From NCBI GenBank assembly GCA_025057395.1, contig JANWXU010000007.1:1-62255 (forward strand): 62,255 bases of DNA, read 5' to 3'. This stretch comes from Bacteroidia bacterium. GTDB lineage: Bacteria; Bacteroidota; Bacteroidia; J057; JANWXU01. Position 1 is the first letter of the stretch. Every line of letters begins with the position of its first letter. This document shows positions 46,601-52,049 of this stretch, piece after piece. A model generated the notes under the pieces. The model was not told where the DNA came from. It did no database searches and saw only the letters and a list, made by a program, of their open reading frames with translations. The position numbers and the translations under genes are program-made.

Positions 46601-48840
46601 CCTGTGCCCCCATGACCTAAATATGTCATTGTCACATCAATAGGCCCTGCATTAGTATTAGCACAAATCTGCATGGGATTCACACTAAAGGGAGCATTTG
46701 GAACTCGGTTAATAGTAATAACAGCCGTACCTGTAGCAGAACATCCACTGCTCGTAACCTGCAAAGTTACCGTTTTCACACCGTGGTTAGCCCACGTTAC
46801 AATATGTGGCCCCTGCGTAGTAGCATCCGCAATACCCACACATCCATCACAACTCCAAGAGTAAGTGGTGGGGGGATTACCTGGGGTTCCGGTAAAGGAA
46901 AGTTGTGTACTTTGCCCTTCACACCTTTGTTGGTCTGCTATTGTTACCGTAGGAACTGGATAAGGATTTACTACTACCTCCACAGACGCTGTGGTAACAG
47001 ATGCGCAGCCTGCGCTTGAAATACTCAAAGTAACTGTTTTAATACCCGACGTGTTCCATACTAATTGATGAGGACCCTGTGTTGTGGGGTTGCTAGTACA
47101 ACCATCGCAGTTCCATGTATACACATGGGGTCCACTAGGGCCTAACTGACCTGTAAAAGAGACCGTAGCTGGAACACCTGTACAAACAGGTCCAGTAGCC
47201 TGCAGAGCTGGAATAGGAACAGGATTTACTGTAACTGTAGTAGTTACGGTTACGGGCCCGCAGCCCGGCGATACTTCTGTTAAAGATACCGTTTTTACAG
47301 AAGCAGTTGGGGGGTTAGAAGTATTACTCCATGTTACCTGGTAAGGCCCTGTACCGTTAGTAGTAGCAGGGTTTTGTGTGCCCCCATCAAAATTCCACGT
47401 GTAAGTATTATTAGGGGAAGTAGGAGTTGTTATTGATATAGTGGTAGATTGATTATGACAAACAGTTGCAGGGTTAGGGGAAATAGCAGGTTGCGGGGGC
47501 GGATTCACTACGACCGTCGCTGTTTGAGTAAAAGTACAAGCTGGGCCGCCGCCATCTGCTGTTAAAGTTATTGTTTTAGTACCTGCTGTAGTCCAATTTA
47601 CGTTTATTGTGTGAGGCCCACTGCTAGTAACAGTTTGCTGAGGATTAGCCCCCACATCAAAATTCCAAGTATAAGTCACTCCCGCCGCTCCCCCTCCTTG
47701 GGGTTGAAAAGTTTGTTGGGGTCCACCAGCACACAAGGGTCCTGCCGGCGCAGTAAAATTCGCCATAGCCGGCCCTCCGCCTACGTTCACCACCACAGAG
47801 TGAGTATATGTACAAGTTTGGGCTGGACCCCATTGGGTATTAGGACCCGAGCCGGCTGTAGTATTTGAGTTAAAATTTGTAACTGTATAGCTCGGATCAG
47901 GCAAATTTATAGTTGCACTTTGCAAATAGCCTAATCCTCCTCCAATTCCATCCAAAATGAGAAACTTCCAAGTTCCCGTCGCAGGAGAGCCAGCAAACCC
48001 AGCAAAATTTGTAATCGTGGGAGTTATACCACAATCAGCAGTAGTATTGCTAACGGGAGAATAAGTACCGGTGTAGGGCGCACATGGATTGAAAGTATTC
48101 CATAGCTGTATTCCTCCTCCATCTTGAAACGTAGCATTGTATCCTCCTGGAGCACTTCCACAAAAACCTGCCCACCCTGCTAGTCTCAAAATTTTACAGT
48201 CGGGAGAAACTAAGTATAGGCGTAAATCGTAAGTGAAACTCGGGATAACAGGATAGGGTAAGTTTACTTGTGCAGACATCGCTGCTGCTTGAGCAGCGGT
48301 CAAAGTTCCTGGGGGACCTGAAACATATACGTTGAATGTTTTTCCTCCTGTTGCACAGCAATTATTTCCGTCTGTAATAGCAGAGCCATTAGGTCGATGC
48401 TCACAAACAGTTAAAGTTATAGTCTTAGGACCGCAAGTAGGCCAGGATACATTGTGGGGTCCCATACCCGTAGCAGTCGCAGGAGAAGCGCCTGTACCAA
48501 AATTCCAATTGAAAGTGCGACAAGTTGTAACATTAGCATTACCAGGAGAGCAGGTTCCAGTAAGACCGTTAATTAAGGCGTTGTTACACCCTGCTCCACT
48601 AGATTGTGCGGGCACTTGTACCTGTACTGTTTGATTGAGAGTAGGATTAGTGTTACTTACAGTAAAATCAGCTGGTCCTGGGAAATTAGCAGGCGGTATA
48701 GATGGACAGTTATTATTCGTACACGGATTAGGGGGAGGACACGGCGAGGTAGAAAGTTGTGCCCGTATTCCCTGCCAGTTTAGCAATAATGATGCTAAAA
48801 TGATTATTAGTAGGTGGTTATTTAGAATAGACTTACACAT
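31684..48840 (-). CDS. Giant 5718-residue multi-repeat surface adhesin with T9SS type A sorting domain
   Basis: This single open frame of 17,157 bp encodes a protein with the following order, by reading. A signal peptide (about 1-28) is followed by a PKD-like domain (30-165) and a jelly-roll resembling the proprotein-convertase P domain (about 183-320). Five more PKD-like domains run to about 810. Then come 31 repeats of about 89 residues (810-3563) with signature RCGxGxVTFT ... IRLYTxPxGG ... TTTFYV ... GCESxR, and 24 Ig-like repeats of about 82 residues (3563-5520) with GPVCxGQTLxL ... YxWxGPxGFS ... GxYxVxAxxGxCxS. A fibronectin type III domain (about 5530-5625) and a type A sorting domain (5640-5718) close it. 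The middle repeats resemble the Ig-like domains associated with CHU_C proteins. In size it approaches SprB-type gliding adhesins. It is predicted to be exported by T9SS and anchored on the surface; the ligand is unknown. It has no operon partners. Confidence 0.93.
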   Translation of the reverse strand: MCKSILNNHLLIIILASLLLNWQGIRAQLSTSPCPPPNPCTNNNCPSIPPANFPGPADFTVSNTNPTLNQTVQVQVPAQSSGAGCNNALINGLTGTCSPGNANVTTCRTFNWNFGTGASPATATGMGPHNVSWPTCGPKTITLTVCEHRPNGSAITDGNNCCATGGKTFNVYVSGPPGTLTAAQAAAMSAQVNLPYPVIPSFTYDLRLYLVSPDCKILRLAGWAGFCGSAPGGYNATFQDGGGIQLWNTFNPCAPYTGTYSPVSNTTADCGITPTITNFAGFAGSPATGTWKFLILDGIGGGLGYLQSATINLPDPSYTVTNFNSNTTAGSGPNTQWGPAQTCTYTHSVVVNVGGGPAMANFTAPAGPLCAGGPQQTFQPQGGGAAGVTYTWNFDVGANPQQTVTSSGPHTINVNWTTAGTKTITLTADGGGPACTFTQTATVVVNPPPQPAISPNPATVCHNQSTTISITTPTSPNNTYTWNFDGGTQNPATTNGTGPYQVTWSNTSNPPTASVKTVSLTEVSPGCGPVTVTTTVTVNPVPIPALQATGPVCTGVPATVSFTGQLGPSGPHVYTWNCDGCTSNPTTQGPHQLVWNTSGIKTVTLSISSAGCASVTTASVEVVVNPYPVPTVTIADQQRCEGQSTQLSFTGTPGNPPTTYSWSCDGCVGIADATTQGPHIVTWANHGVKTVTLQVTSSGCSATGTAVITINRVPNAPFSVNPMQICANTNAGPIDVTMTYLGHGGTGTGATSATFAWNCAGCAQAPLPSTAGPFTINWAQPGTKTLTLQVTNNPSGCTSPVHTVEVTVHPVPSLPTVTNVERCGPGPIDIPTQVGTNGNVVRWYTTPGAIAYFYDQSETLSTNITTSTVFYVSSYNSNTQCESNRVPVTATVNIVPGPPSAVPISRCGPGSVTFTALNGIPPGDELAIFDVPSGGVPLASSNVIPAELSIPLVSTTTVFYLQSRIIATGCTTRVPIIATINPIPGLPISRDEYRCDPGPVNFFVAMGPFGTQANLYSQAVGGSPIDVDFVSPFMVTTPHLTQTTTFWISAYNSQTGCESARQEYVAHVYITPAPPSAQNITRCGIGDAVFTAHSPTANTHVHLYTQSAGGNPIAVDEVAPYELRTPTVTQTTTFWIQSIREQTLCVSPRIPVVLVVNPIPKEPEISNVTRCGVGSISFSVTPVGIPQADSVVLHDQQIGGTVLDTDNSYPFILTTPPIFSHTTYYISGVDRQTGCSSNRVPVVAYVYDRPSPPLVNDVSRCGPGVVELTAGMALPAGRDIALFNQPQGGSPILVDDTEPFRFVLGSVLQTSTFYLASRNSACESERVPVRVQINPIPEPPVVTNASRCGAGEIAFSMQIGNGANLALLYNPNTGVIISSDAVAPYELKTGDISVSTTYYVSNKNTGTGCESIKVPVNAIIHPIPGLPTSKTVSRCEEGPVIFTVRPGTPSGNMVAIYSTSQGGVPISVTQAEPYELTVPIVATNSTFYVEVTNTATGCVSNRAAVSAVVHPKPGPATPLSDNLRVCGEGVVTFTAQMGTPPGDQIRLFTLPTGGLPIATDNTPPYTVVTPVVSASTVFYLESYASGTGCASNRVPVKVTVIIPPDPPSAPGVVRCGPGKVIFTVSMGAIGGNKIELYTSAIATIPYAVDSVLPFEIETPFITTTQYFYLNAKDEFNCSGPRRKVLAEIYEVPGMPEVGANARCGVGSVMITVLPGFPLGNEMRVYDAPTGGVLLVSDNTSPYQLTIPTITTSTTYFVSSRNNNTGCESQRKAVPIIINPIPGPPQAQDVARCGAGPIQFTGFMTPPLGNLMRLYTLPLGGAPIDEDFSYEFYLRVPNLTTTLIYYLESVNTITGCVSERTPVAGIVHPLPSPPQVPQVVRCGVGAVTFTASMGLTLGDIVLLYAGPSDVTSITSDAIAPYVLTTPMIGQTTTFYVAAKNLVSGCESERVPAVAVVEAVPAPPVVGVASRCGVGKVDITVNPNGLWGQYVRLYSVPSGGAVIDENFGPHFILRTPETGTNTTYYISVGRNGSNCESSRTPITVTIKPVPGAPLASDLSRCGSGSVTFTASMSGNPGTEIRLYDTPEAQVPLAVDASSLYELTTPIVTQNRTYYLASFSAVTGCESPRTPVIVTINPIPATPQISDAKRCGSGSVTFVASQGTPAGNQILLYTSPQEAQSIMTDSSIPYEFQVHDISTNTLFYASSKNTITGCESPRVAVRAIIQPVPPPPVVQSESRCGTGRVTFYVSGSGGTIGGVRLYDSPLGNNLISYDETYPWELTTQSITAGNQPVIRNYFISRYDVETGCESERVVVEARILPKPSQPIISGGRRCGPGIVTFSATMGAQPGDEIRLFMDPHTIEPLQKVSQAPFVLTTPILSTSAIYYVAAHNTQTGCASDLLAVSAVISPLPAAPNVPGVTRCGAGTVAFTPVMGAPAGDRIHMYNSPIGGLSIATANSAPYVVTTPIITTTTSFYFASRDEQSGCESVRIAAVATVVAKPSPPIAPNVSRCGEGEVVITASMGSVPGSAIQLYTTASGGSAIALDNNPPFEIITPSVVQSTTFFVEAISNGAGCVSERTAVFVSVLPLPGRPSASGIERCGSGQVTITAQMGAPQGGQIELFSLPTGGVAISADNNPPYELVTPTISSTTTFYIASRNNTGCSSERSPVVVKVNLVPGIPQVNEAGRCGPGVVTYSPVLTAPAANAVRLYNVPVGGAPISEDASEPYNLSAPFISTHTTFYVEAYDMNTGCASARQPAFAKINPVPGLPSSSSAMRCGKGTVVFTALLGQPVANTLRLYASPTGIAVLSESSDNPFIVETPIIETTTKFYLAAYNSVTRCESQRLEVTAIVNHNPGLPLAADQVRCGAGPISFSVLQGNPRGNQIRIYTLPQEGVPVSIATEEPYVVELPFVNTSSTYYLEGYNTLTGCSSERKPIRITIENQPSVPIVQAIPRCGSGRVMLSVLMISPTGNVVRLFTAPQGGEPVSTSASNPGELFTPFIITTTTFYVESRTNAGCSSPRLEVVAEVKPLPSSPLVNDVSRCGNGSVRFTAFMTSSQGSALRLYTAQAAAEPERVDSESPYHFEIPDLRSTSTFYFAVYDAQTGCESEKTAAIASILPLPTPPDYQVPSRCGRGSAMITAQMGLIPGNLIALYSSVTGGDPISQDAVPPYILETPIIHTTSTYYLQSINTATGCSSSRIPLTIIVYPAPGIPNAAAVERCGAGSVTFRAEMGVPTGDQIRLFTQLTGGIPVGLSIVSPYLVNTPVIATTTTFYLESYNTQTGCSSERREVVAKVHPLPGMPDAPDISRCGEGAVIITAAMGNPGGTRMHLYDSPAGGTVLAQSSTVPYMLQSPSLSNSAVLYVAAYDAITGCEGPRKAVSVTLHPKPQPPVAPAITRCGAGIATFTMSQGLEWGSEIRLYTSPLGGGIIDRATSSNVTLTTPSITQTTTFYLERFIASSNCTSERVPAVVRVDLQPGAPIALSASRCGVGPLTITIAMTEPAGDRIQVFTQPQGGAAIANINLPPYLYSVGSLQTTTVFYIESVRGSCPSARVPVTATINPQPIPPTVMQDGPKCPGELVSLTATGTPGAQYYWSGPANYTATGPIVARIIDTPEKAGVYSVYATIGNCSSEVVTIRVSLKVSLPTPIPRVSIPGREGRNLCVGESFNLSLLNIADFPLNTEFEWVGPSFFRRIGPSAQITVSNVTQLQEGEYYVRALLDGCTTGVGRVDVNVLPLPELPRATNNGPVCRGQTAQLFGSIVEEPAGTYIWTGPNGYSATGRVVSLAGLPSAAGIYSLTYISPEGCKAEGVATTRLEINPIPSVPILRHNSPLCEGETLELTAVGGANTTWLWEGPNGWNGGSTTATVRRSSLTLADSGIYRVRAVVNGCTSLPASAAISVRGRPSIPSLVEVPNLCEGATAVLRVRNPQQGVVFSWSGPNGFSATGSVVQIDSLTMAMEGVYTVIPALQGCKGLPASTTIIVKPVPQSPLPATNAPLCEGETLKLSADGQENAAFLWKGPEGFRETGSFVIRPNISIVTSGIYSVVAIVGGCTSAEATVPVRVKSIPPTPIARNNGPRCVGEVVELSASGGVGGTLYWRGPNGMASVGNTVVVPALSPASAGTYSVVYILEGCTSTPATTVVEVKSKPEPPLVASDSPRCWGEPLHLTAIGPLGATYRWIGPNGLDVTTGGSILRIPSVTSLHAGNYSVVAIVGGCTSLPVSIPVVIRALPATPSINGTSSLCVGQNLVLTISNPENLVSYEWTGPNGFVAEGVSISRLITSVDQGGIYKVKSRVGDCYSSEAIFRVELIDIPATPSIVHNSPLCAGQTIILTAEGDYTNNVVFEWQGPGGFSATGKSISRVANSPLDGGIYSVVARRGSCRSNEGVADVIVQGIPPMPNLLSNSPVCAGQTLRLTAELIVGATYRWSGPSNFTSTEQMPTIANVTTAHSGVYELTIAVGTCQASTFPISVLVLPRPQSVIASSNGPICTGRTLQLFATNIPGAQYFWEGPAGFFANEQNPVISNVQLENGGQYSVRAIIGACSSEVSSVNVIVRSTPPAPNVSTNSPVCVGGNLQLNASMVPGASYQWSGPSGYASALQNPVRINVGIGDAGNYTVRTIMNGCTSAPALAEVRILPVPQTPTVGNNGPLCAGQALQLTASPVEGASYEWTGPQGFISTLQNPRIDNVTTLHAGTYNLTVRLGNCSSNTARTTVQVRPAAMVEISSNSPLCAGQSIVLNATSVAGASYRWIGPNNFVWDQREVRINNANTQHSGVYSLNTILGGCTTQTTVSVLVAPAPQTPVVTNSGPVCNDGVATLAVNAQAGANYLWNGPSGFSAQGREILLSGMNLKAGRYEVVAVVGNCTSSAAVTELAVIQRPTNVVATANRPFYCTGDTAILSITSPSGVNYYWQGPAGFVSTNRVVQLNGITTSALGNYSVVAIAGNCTSEARTVSIEVRPRPVMGGILGNTTICEGTSLQLAAVEIPGASYWWVGPNGFSATTSQISIPNIGSNNAGEYRVVAISQGCTSGAQTAMVNLRRSPARPEVQANLLVCEGGELRLNANGESGARYIWSGPQGFSSTIQNPVISNATSLHSGTYSVVVVASGCTSQPALVQVLVQSIPVLSQASSNSPVCAGSTLQLSTTLIPGATYLWTGPGGFSSTQLSPVLNNVTSAQAGRYNVIAVINGCTSQVRTVTVSVYPSPGAITASNSGPVCAGNMLQLSSSMVPGASYAWYGPAGYFSNEQNPVIYNATTSQSGVYSVIAVLGGCSSAVSTTVVTINPSPTSITAGSNGPVCEGQTLTLTASTVANAQYSWRGPNGFSSNEQNPQIVNVTVRDAGSYSVVAWIGKCSSQVNAVNVVVWPAPPAFTAGSSSPVCEGQTLSLFATPIPGAQYLWKGPDGFSSNEQAPSRLISGSAQAGVYEVSVKLGACNSNPVTTEVVVIPTPSGLSASSNGTVCTGGKIELFASPILGATYVWTGPGGFSSNQQNPVISNAGTAQSGVYSVTAYVGGCASPMVAVPVVVRNCTDICPIPGNLVVHRVTTNAATVTWDAVQQALCYIVEYRERGAETWQSQLVPVPATTLQLQNLQPGTEYTVQVRANCSVCAIQSGNRSQASVPYHFITTPAKGSVSTLNGWRDIAIYPNPSHGLVTLKLNVSQSESLSIQIRDVQGKVVYTQTYQAKEGENEFLMNLSHLAKGFYSLSVSLNNTTQNVKLILE
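32280..38155 (-). repeat. 24 Ig-like repeats of about 82 residues in the giant adhesin
   Basis: Each unit runs from a Pro-rich hinge through (N/S)GPxCxGQxLxL, YxWxGPxGF, an asparagine-containing strand near QNPxIxN, and GxYxVxAxxGGCTS. Almost every unit carries two Cys about 50 residues apart, probably one disulfide across the sandwich. Units 11-24 are more alike than units 1-10, suggesting later expansion at the C-terminal side. Copies differ widely at DNA level, so they are not recent duplications. Confidence 0.85.
38155..46401 (-). repeat. 31 RCG-type repeats of about 89 residues in the giant adhesin
   Basis: Units begin after a P(x)PxPP hinge with RCGxGxV, then FTAxMGxPxGxxIRLYTxPxGGxPI, PYELxTPxI, TTTFYVxSxNxxTGCESxRVPVxA. 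The Cys of RCG and the Cys of GCES are kept in nearly all units, suggesting one disulfide per domain. Unit 17 has an altered length and unit 9 a shifted RVCG, so the array is old and drifting rather than freshly copied. Confidence 0.87.
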
Positions 48841-49073
48841 AGCCTAGTTTTAGATTAAAGACTCAATAATTATAATACACTTTATTGTATTTTATCGAGT
48901 AAATTTACTCTGGATTTACGATTCTGCCAAAAAAAGGTAGCTACATTGGTACAAAAAAATCAAGCTTTCAAATTTTTTTGAGATAATGTTTTGAAAATTT
49001 CCTATACTAAATCCTATAAAATTATAGTTTTTTAATTTGCACTAGTAAAAACGCAATAAGTGAGTAATTAAGT
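48841..49073. promoter_or_regulatory. Upstream region of the giant adhesin gene with palindromes
   Basis: This 233-bp AT-rich region holds the presumed promoter of the giant gene (minus strand) and the end of polA. A perfect 14-bp palindrome, GAGTAAATTTACTC, lies at 48897-48910, about 57 bp upstream of the start codon. A short hairpin with AATACA / TGTATT arms lies closer to the gene near 48873-48890. No good TAnnTTTG match was found on the minus strand here. The palindrome is a candidate operator. Confidence 0.4.
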
Positions 49074-51914
49074 TTAATGCGCATCTAGCCAGTTCTTTCC
49101 TATACCCAAATTTACTTCCACTGCCACACCTGGCAAAGGCAGAGCATTTTCCATTTCACTTTTTACAATTTCCTCTACTGGCTCTAATTCTTGAAACGGA
49201 ACCTCAAAAAGAAGCTCATCATGCACTTGCAAGATCATTTTAGTTTTGAATTCTCGTAGGCAGGCATGAATATGAATCATGGCCAATTTTATCATATCCG
49301 CAGCCGTTCCTTGAATAGGCGTATTAATAGCATTTCGCTCTGCGACTCCCCGGGTAACGGTACTTTTAGATTGAATATCTTTCAAATAATGGCGCCTACC
49401 TAAAAGCGTTTCTGCATAGCCTTTTTTTCTAGCCTCCTCCTTACAACGCTCCATAAAAGCTGCTACACCTGGGTATTTTTCAAAATAACTTTTAATAATA
49501 ATTTGAGCCTCAGTTCTACTAATCCCTAAGCGAGAGGCTAAACCAAAAGCAGAAATTCCATAGATAATACCAAAATTTACTGTTTTAGCCTTACGACGCA
49601 TTTCGCTGGTGACTTTATCAAGAGGAACGCCAAAAATATTAGCAGCAGTAGCCTGATGAATGTCTAGGCCATCTTTAAAAGCTTGACATAAATTTTCATC
49701 CTGACTTAAAGCCGCCATGATTCGCAATTCAATTTGTGAATAGTCTGCAGAAAGAAGAACATATTCAGGAGAAGGTGCAATAAAAGCCTTTCTTACTTCT
49801 TTACCTTGCTCTGTACGAACGGGAATATTTTGCAAATTAGGATTGTTCGAGCTAAGACGCCCTGTTACTACCACAGCCTGATTAAAACTAGTGTGTACTC
49901 TTCCAGTTTTAGGGTTCACCATTTGGGGCAAAGCATCTACATAAGTAGACTTTAATTTCATCAGCTGACGGTATTGAATGATCTGCAAGGGCAATTCATG
50001 ACCCTCTTCAGCAAGTTCAATTAAAATTTTTTCGCTTGTAGCATACTGCCCTGTAGCTGTTAAAGTAGCTTGCTTACGCAAACCTAGTTTTTCAAAAAGT
50101 ACCTCCCCTAATTGACGTGGAGAATTGATATTAAAAGTAGTACCACTTAGCTGATAAATATTTTGCTCTATACGCCCAAGCTCCTTTTCTAACTCTAAAG
50201 AATATTCCCTTAAGAAATCCACATCGATGCAAACTCCGTTTTTTTCCATTTCAACCAAAACAGGCACAAGGGGCATCTCTACCTGATCAAAAAGTTTGCG
50301 AAGTCCTAGTTTTTGCATTTCCTCTTGCAACGGTACCATCAGCTGTAAAGTAATGTCGGCATCTTCAGCTGCATAATCTTTTACTTTTTCCACAGGCACT
50401 TCTCGCATAGAGATTTGCTTTTTGCCCTTAGGGCCAATTAGTTCCGAAATAGGGATGGGAGAATAACCTAGGTAGCTACGAGCTAGAGCATCCATATTCC
50501 GGGGCTGATCTGAATGGCAAACATAATGAGCCAACATAGTATCAAATAAGGGTGGGCATACCTCTATACCATACTGATGCAAAACTAGAATATCAAACTT
50601 TAGATTTTGACCTATTTTCAAATGTTTAGAGCTTTCTAAAACCCCCTTGAAAAAAGAAAGCTTTTTCTGAACTTCTTGAAAATCAGAAGAAAATGGTACA
50701 TAATAAGCTTTATGCGGCTCTATTGCAAAAGCAATTCCTACAATTTCAGTTTGGTGTACTTCTAAGGAAGTAGTTTCAGTATCAAAACAAAAAGCATTTG
50801 TGTTTTCTAACAATAGTGCTAATTCCTGCAATTCTTCAGTACTTTGGCAAAGCCGATAATCAGGTTTTATGTCTTGAATAGTTCTATAAGTTGAATTACT
50901 TGAAGCAGAAAGTTCTTGCTGAGCTTCTTCTTTTGAAGACTCTTGTTTTGAAGACTCTTGAATATTCTGCGAAGAAACATTATTATCATTGCCTCGAGAA
51001 AAATCAGGGCTAGGAAAAATACTTTGCTGGATTCCTGCCGCCTCTTGCGGCGGGAAAAGGCGACTAATGATCGAACGAAATTCAAGCTCCTCCAAAACTG
51101 ATTTTAGAGCTTTAGAATCAGGCTGTTTGAAAACTAAGGCTTCAGCATCAAAAGTAATAGGCGCATTGGTAATAATAGTAGCAAGTTCTTTAGATAATAT
51201 TCCCTGCTCCTTATGCGCCACTAAAGTCTCTCGAATAGCCTTTTTAGAAATATACTCTGCTTTTGCTAAAATTTCTTCCAAAGAGCCATATTCTTTCAGC
51301 AGCGCCAAGGCTGTCTTTTCTCCAATTTTAGGAATTCCTGGAATATTATCCACAGAATCTCCTACTAACCCTAAGTAGTCGGTAATTTTATCAGGAGGCA
51401 CTCCATATGTTTCAAGTACTGCAGCAGCATCGAAAATCTTATTAGGCTCTTTACTACGACCTGGTTTAAATAAAAAAATAGAATCATGCACTAATTGAGC
51501 GTAATCTTTATCGGGAGTAACCATATAGACCTCAAATCCTTGCGCTGCAGCTTGATTAGCAAGTGTGCCAATTACGTCATCTGCTTCATATCCATCTAAC
51601 CACGTGTAATATATTTGCATAGCCTGCAAAACACGCATTATCCAGGGTACAGAATTAGTAATATCTTCAGGTACTTCGTCTCGGTGAGCTTTATAATCAG
51701 GAAATTTTTCATGCCGAAAAGTAGGAGTTGTTGATTCAAATATTACTCCAAGATGAGTAGGGTTTTCCTTTTGTATGATTTCTAGCAAGGTATTAGTAAA
51801 ACCAAAAATAGCAGAAGTATTTTGTCCTTTACTATTAATCCGGGGTGTACCAATCAAAGCATAGTAGGCGCGAAATATAAGCGCCATAGCATCCAGTAAA
51901 AACAATTTTCGCAT
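49074..51914 (-). CDS. polA: DNA polymerase I
   Basis: This 946-residue enzyme has all three domains. The N-terminal 5'-3' exonuclease (1-300) has LLDAMALIFRAYYAL, FPDYKAHRDEVP and LVGDSVDNIPGIPKIGEKTA. A Ser/Gln-rich linker (about 305-345) is probably flexible. The 3'-5' exonuclease (350-530) keeps Exo I DTETTSL, Exo II NLKFD and Exo III YAAEDAD, so proofreading should be active. The polymerase (550-946) has motif A DYSQIELRIMAALS, motif B RRKAKTVNFGIIYG and motif C QVHDELLFEVP. It fills gaps in repair and replaces RNA primers. The ATG at 51914 leads straight into the exonuclease strand. It lies downstream of the UPF0173 hydrolase, separated by a strong terminator, so has its own promoter. 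Confidence 0.97.
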   Translation of the reverse strand: MRKLFLLDAMALIFRAYYALIGTPRINSKGQNTSAIFGFTNTLLEIIQKENPTHLGVIFESTTPTFRHEKFPDYKAHRDEVPEDITNSVPWIMRVLQAMQIYYTWLDGYEADDVIGTLANQAAAQGFEVYMVTPDKDYAQLVHDSIFLFKPGRSKEPNKIFDAAAVLETYGVPPDKITDYLGLVGDSVDNIPGIPKIGEKTALALLKEYGSLEEILAKAEYISKKAIRETLVAHKEQGILSKELATIITNAPITFDAEALVFKQPDSKALKSVLEELEFRSIISRLFPPQEAAGIQQSIFPSPDFSRGNDNNVSSQNIQESSKQESSKEEAQQELSASSNSTYRTIQDIKPDYRLCQSTEELQELALLLENTNAFCFDTETTSLEVHQTEIVGIAFAIEPHKAYYVPFSSDFQEVQKKLSFFKGVLESSKHLKIGQNLKFDILVLHQYGIEVCPPLFDTMLAHYVCHSDQPRNMDALARSYLGYSPIPISELIGPKGKKQISMREVPVEKVKDYAAEDADITLQLMVPLQEEMQKLGLRKLFDQVEMPLVPVLVEMEKNGVCIDVDFLREYSLELEKELGRIEQNIYQLSGTTFNINSPRQLGEVLFEKLGLRKQATLTATGQYATSEKILIELAEEGHELPLQIIQYRQLMKLKSTYVDALPQMVNPKTGRVHTSFNQAVVVTGRLSSNNPNLQNIPVRTEQGKEVRKAFIAPSPEYVLLSADYSQIELRIMAALSQDENLCQAFKDGLDIHQATAANIFGVPLDKVTSEMRRKAKTVNFGIIYGISAFGLASRLGISRTEAQIIIKSYFEKYPGVAAFMERCKEEARKKGYAETLLGRRHYLKDIQSKSTVTRGVAERNAINTPIQGTAADMIKLAMIHIHACLREFKTKMILQVHDELLFEVPFQELEPVEEIVKSEMENALPLPGVAVEVNLGIGKNWLDAH

Positions 51915-51977
51915 ACTCTATAGACAAAATACAAGTAGGTTAAGAATTGAGAATAGAGATAAATAAATTAAATAAAA

Positions 51978-52020
51978 ATTGACCATCCTTTTTGTATAAA
52001 ATAAAAAGGATGGTCAATTT
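51978..52020 (-). terminator. Rho-independent terminator of the UPF0173 gene
   Basis: A perfect 17-bp inverted repeat, arms 51978-51994 and 52004-52020 with core TTGACCATCC / GGATGGTCAA, encloses a 9-base loop. On the minus strand the hairpin is followed by TTTTTATTT. It lies 30 bp after the hydrolase stop and upstream of polA. Confidence 0.85.
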
Positions 52021-52049
52021 ATTCAAATTCTTAAATTTATTTCCTATTC

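Noticed and set aside
35000-48847. Many plus-strand open frames of 60-125 codons antisense to the giant adhesin gene
   Set aside because: They recur with the repeat period, have no family motifs and arise from the codon pattern of the repeats on the other strand.
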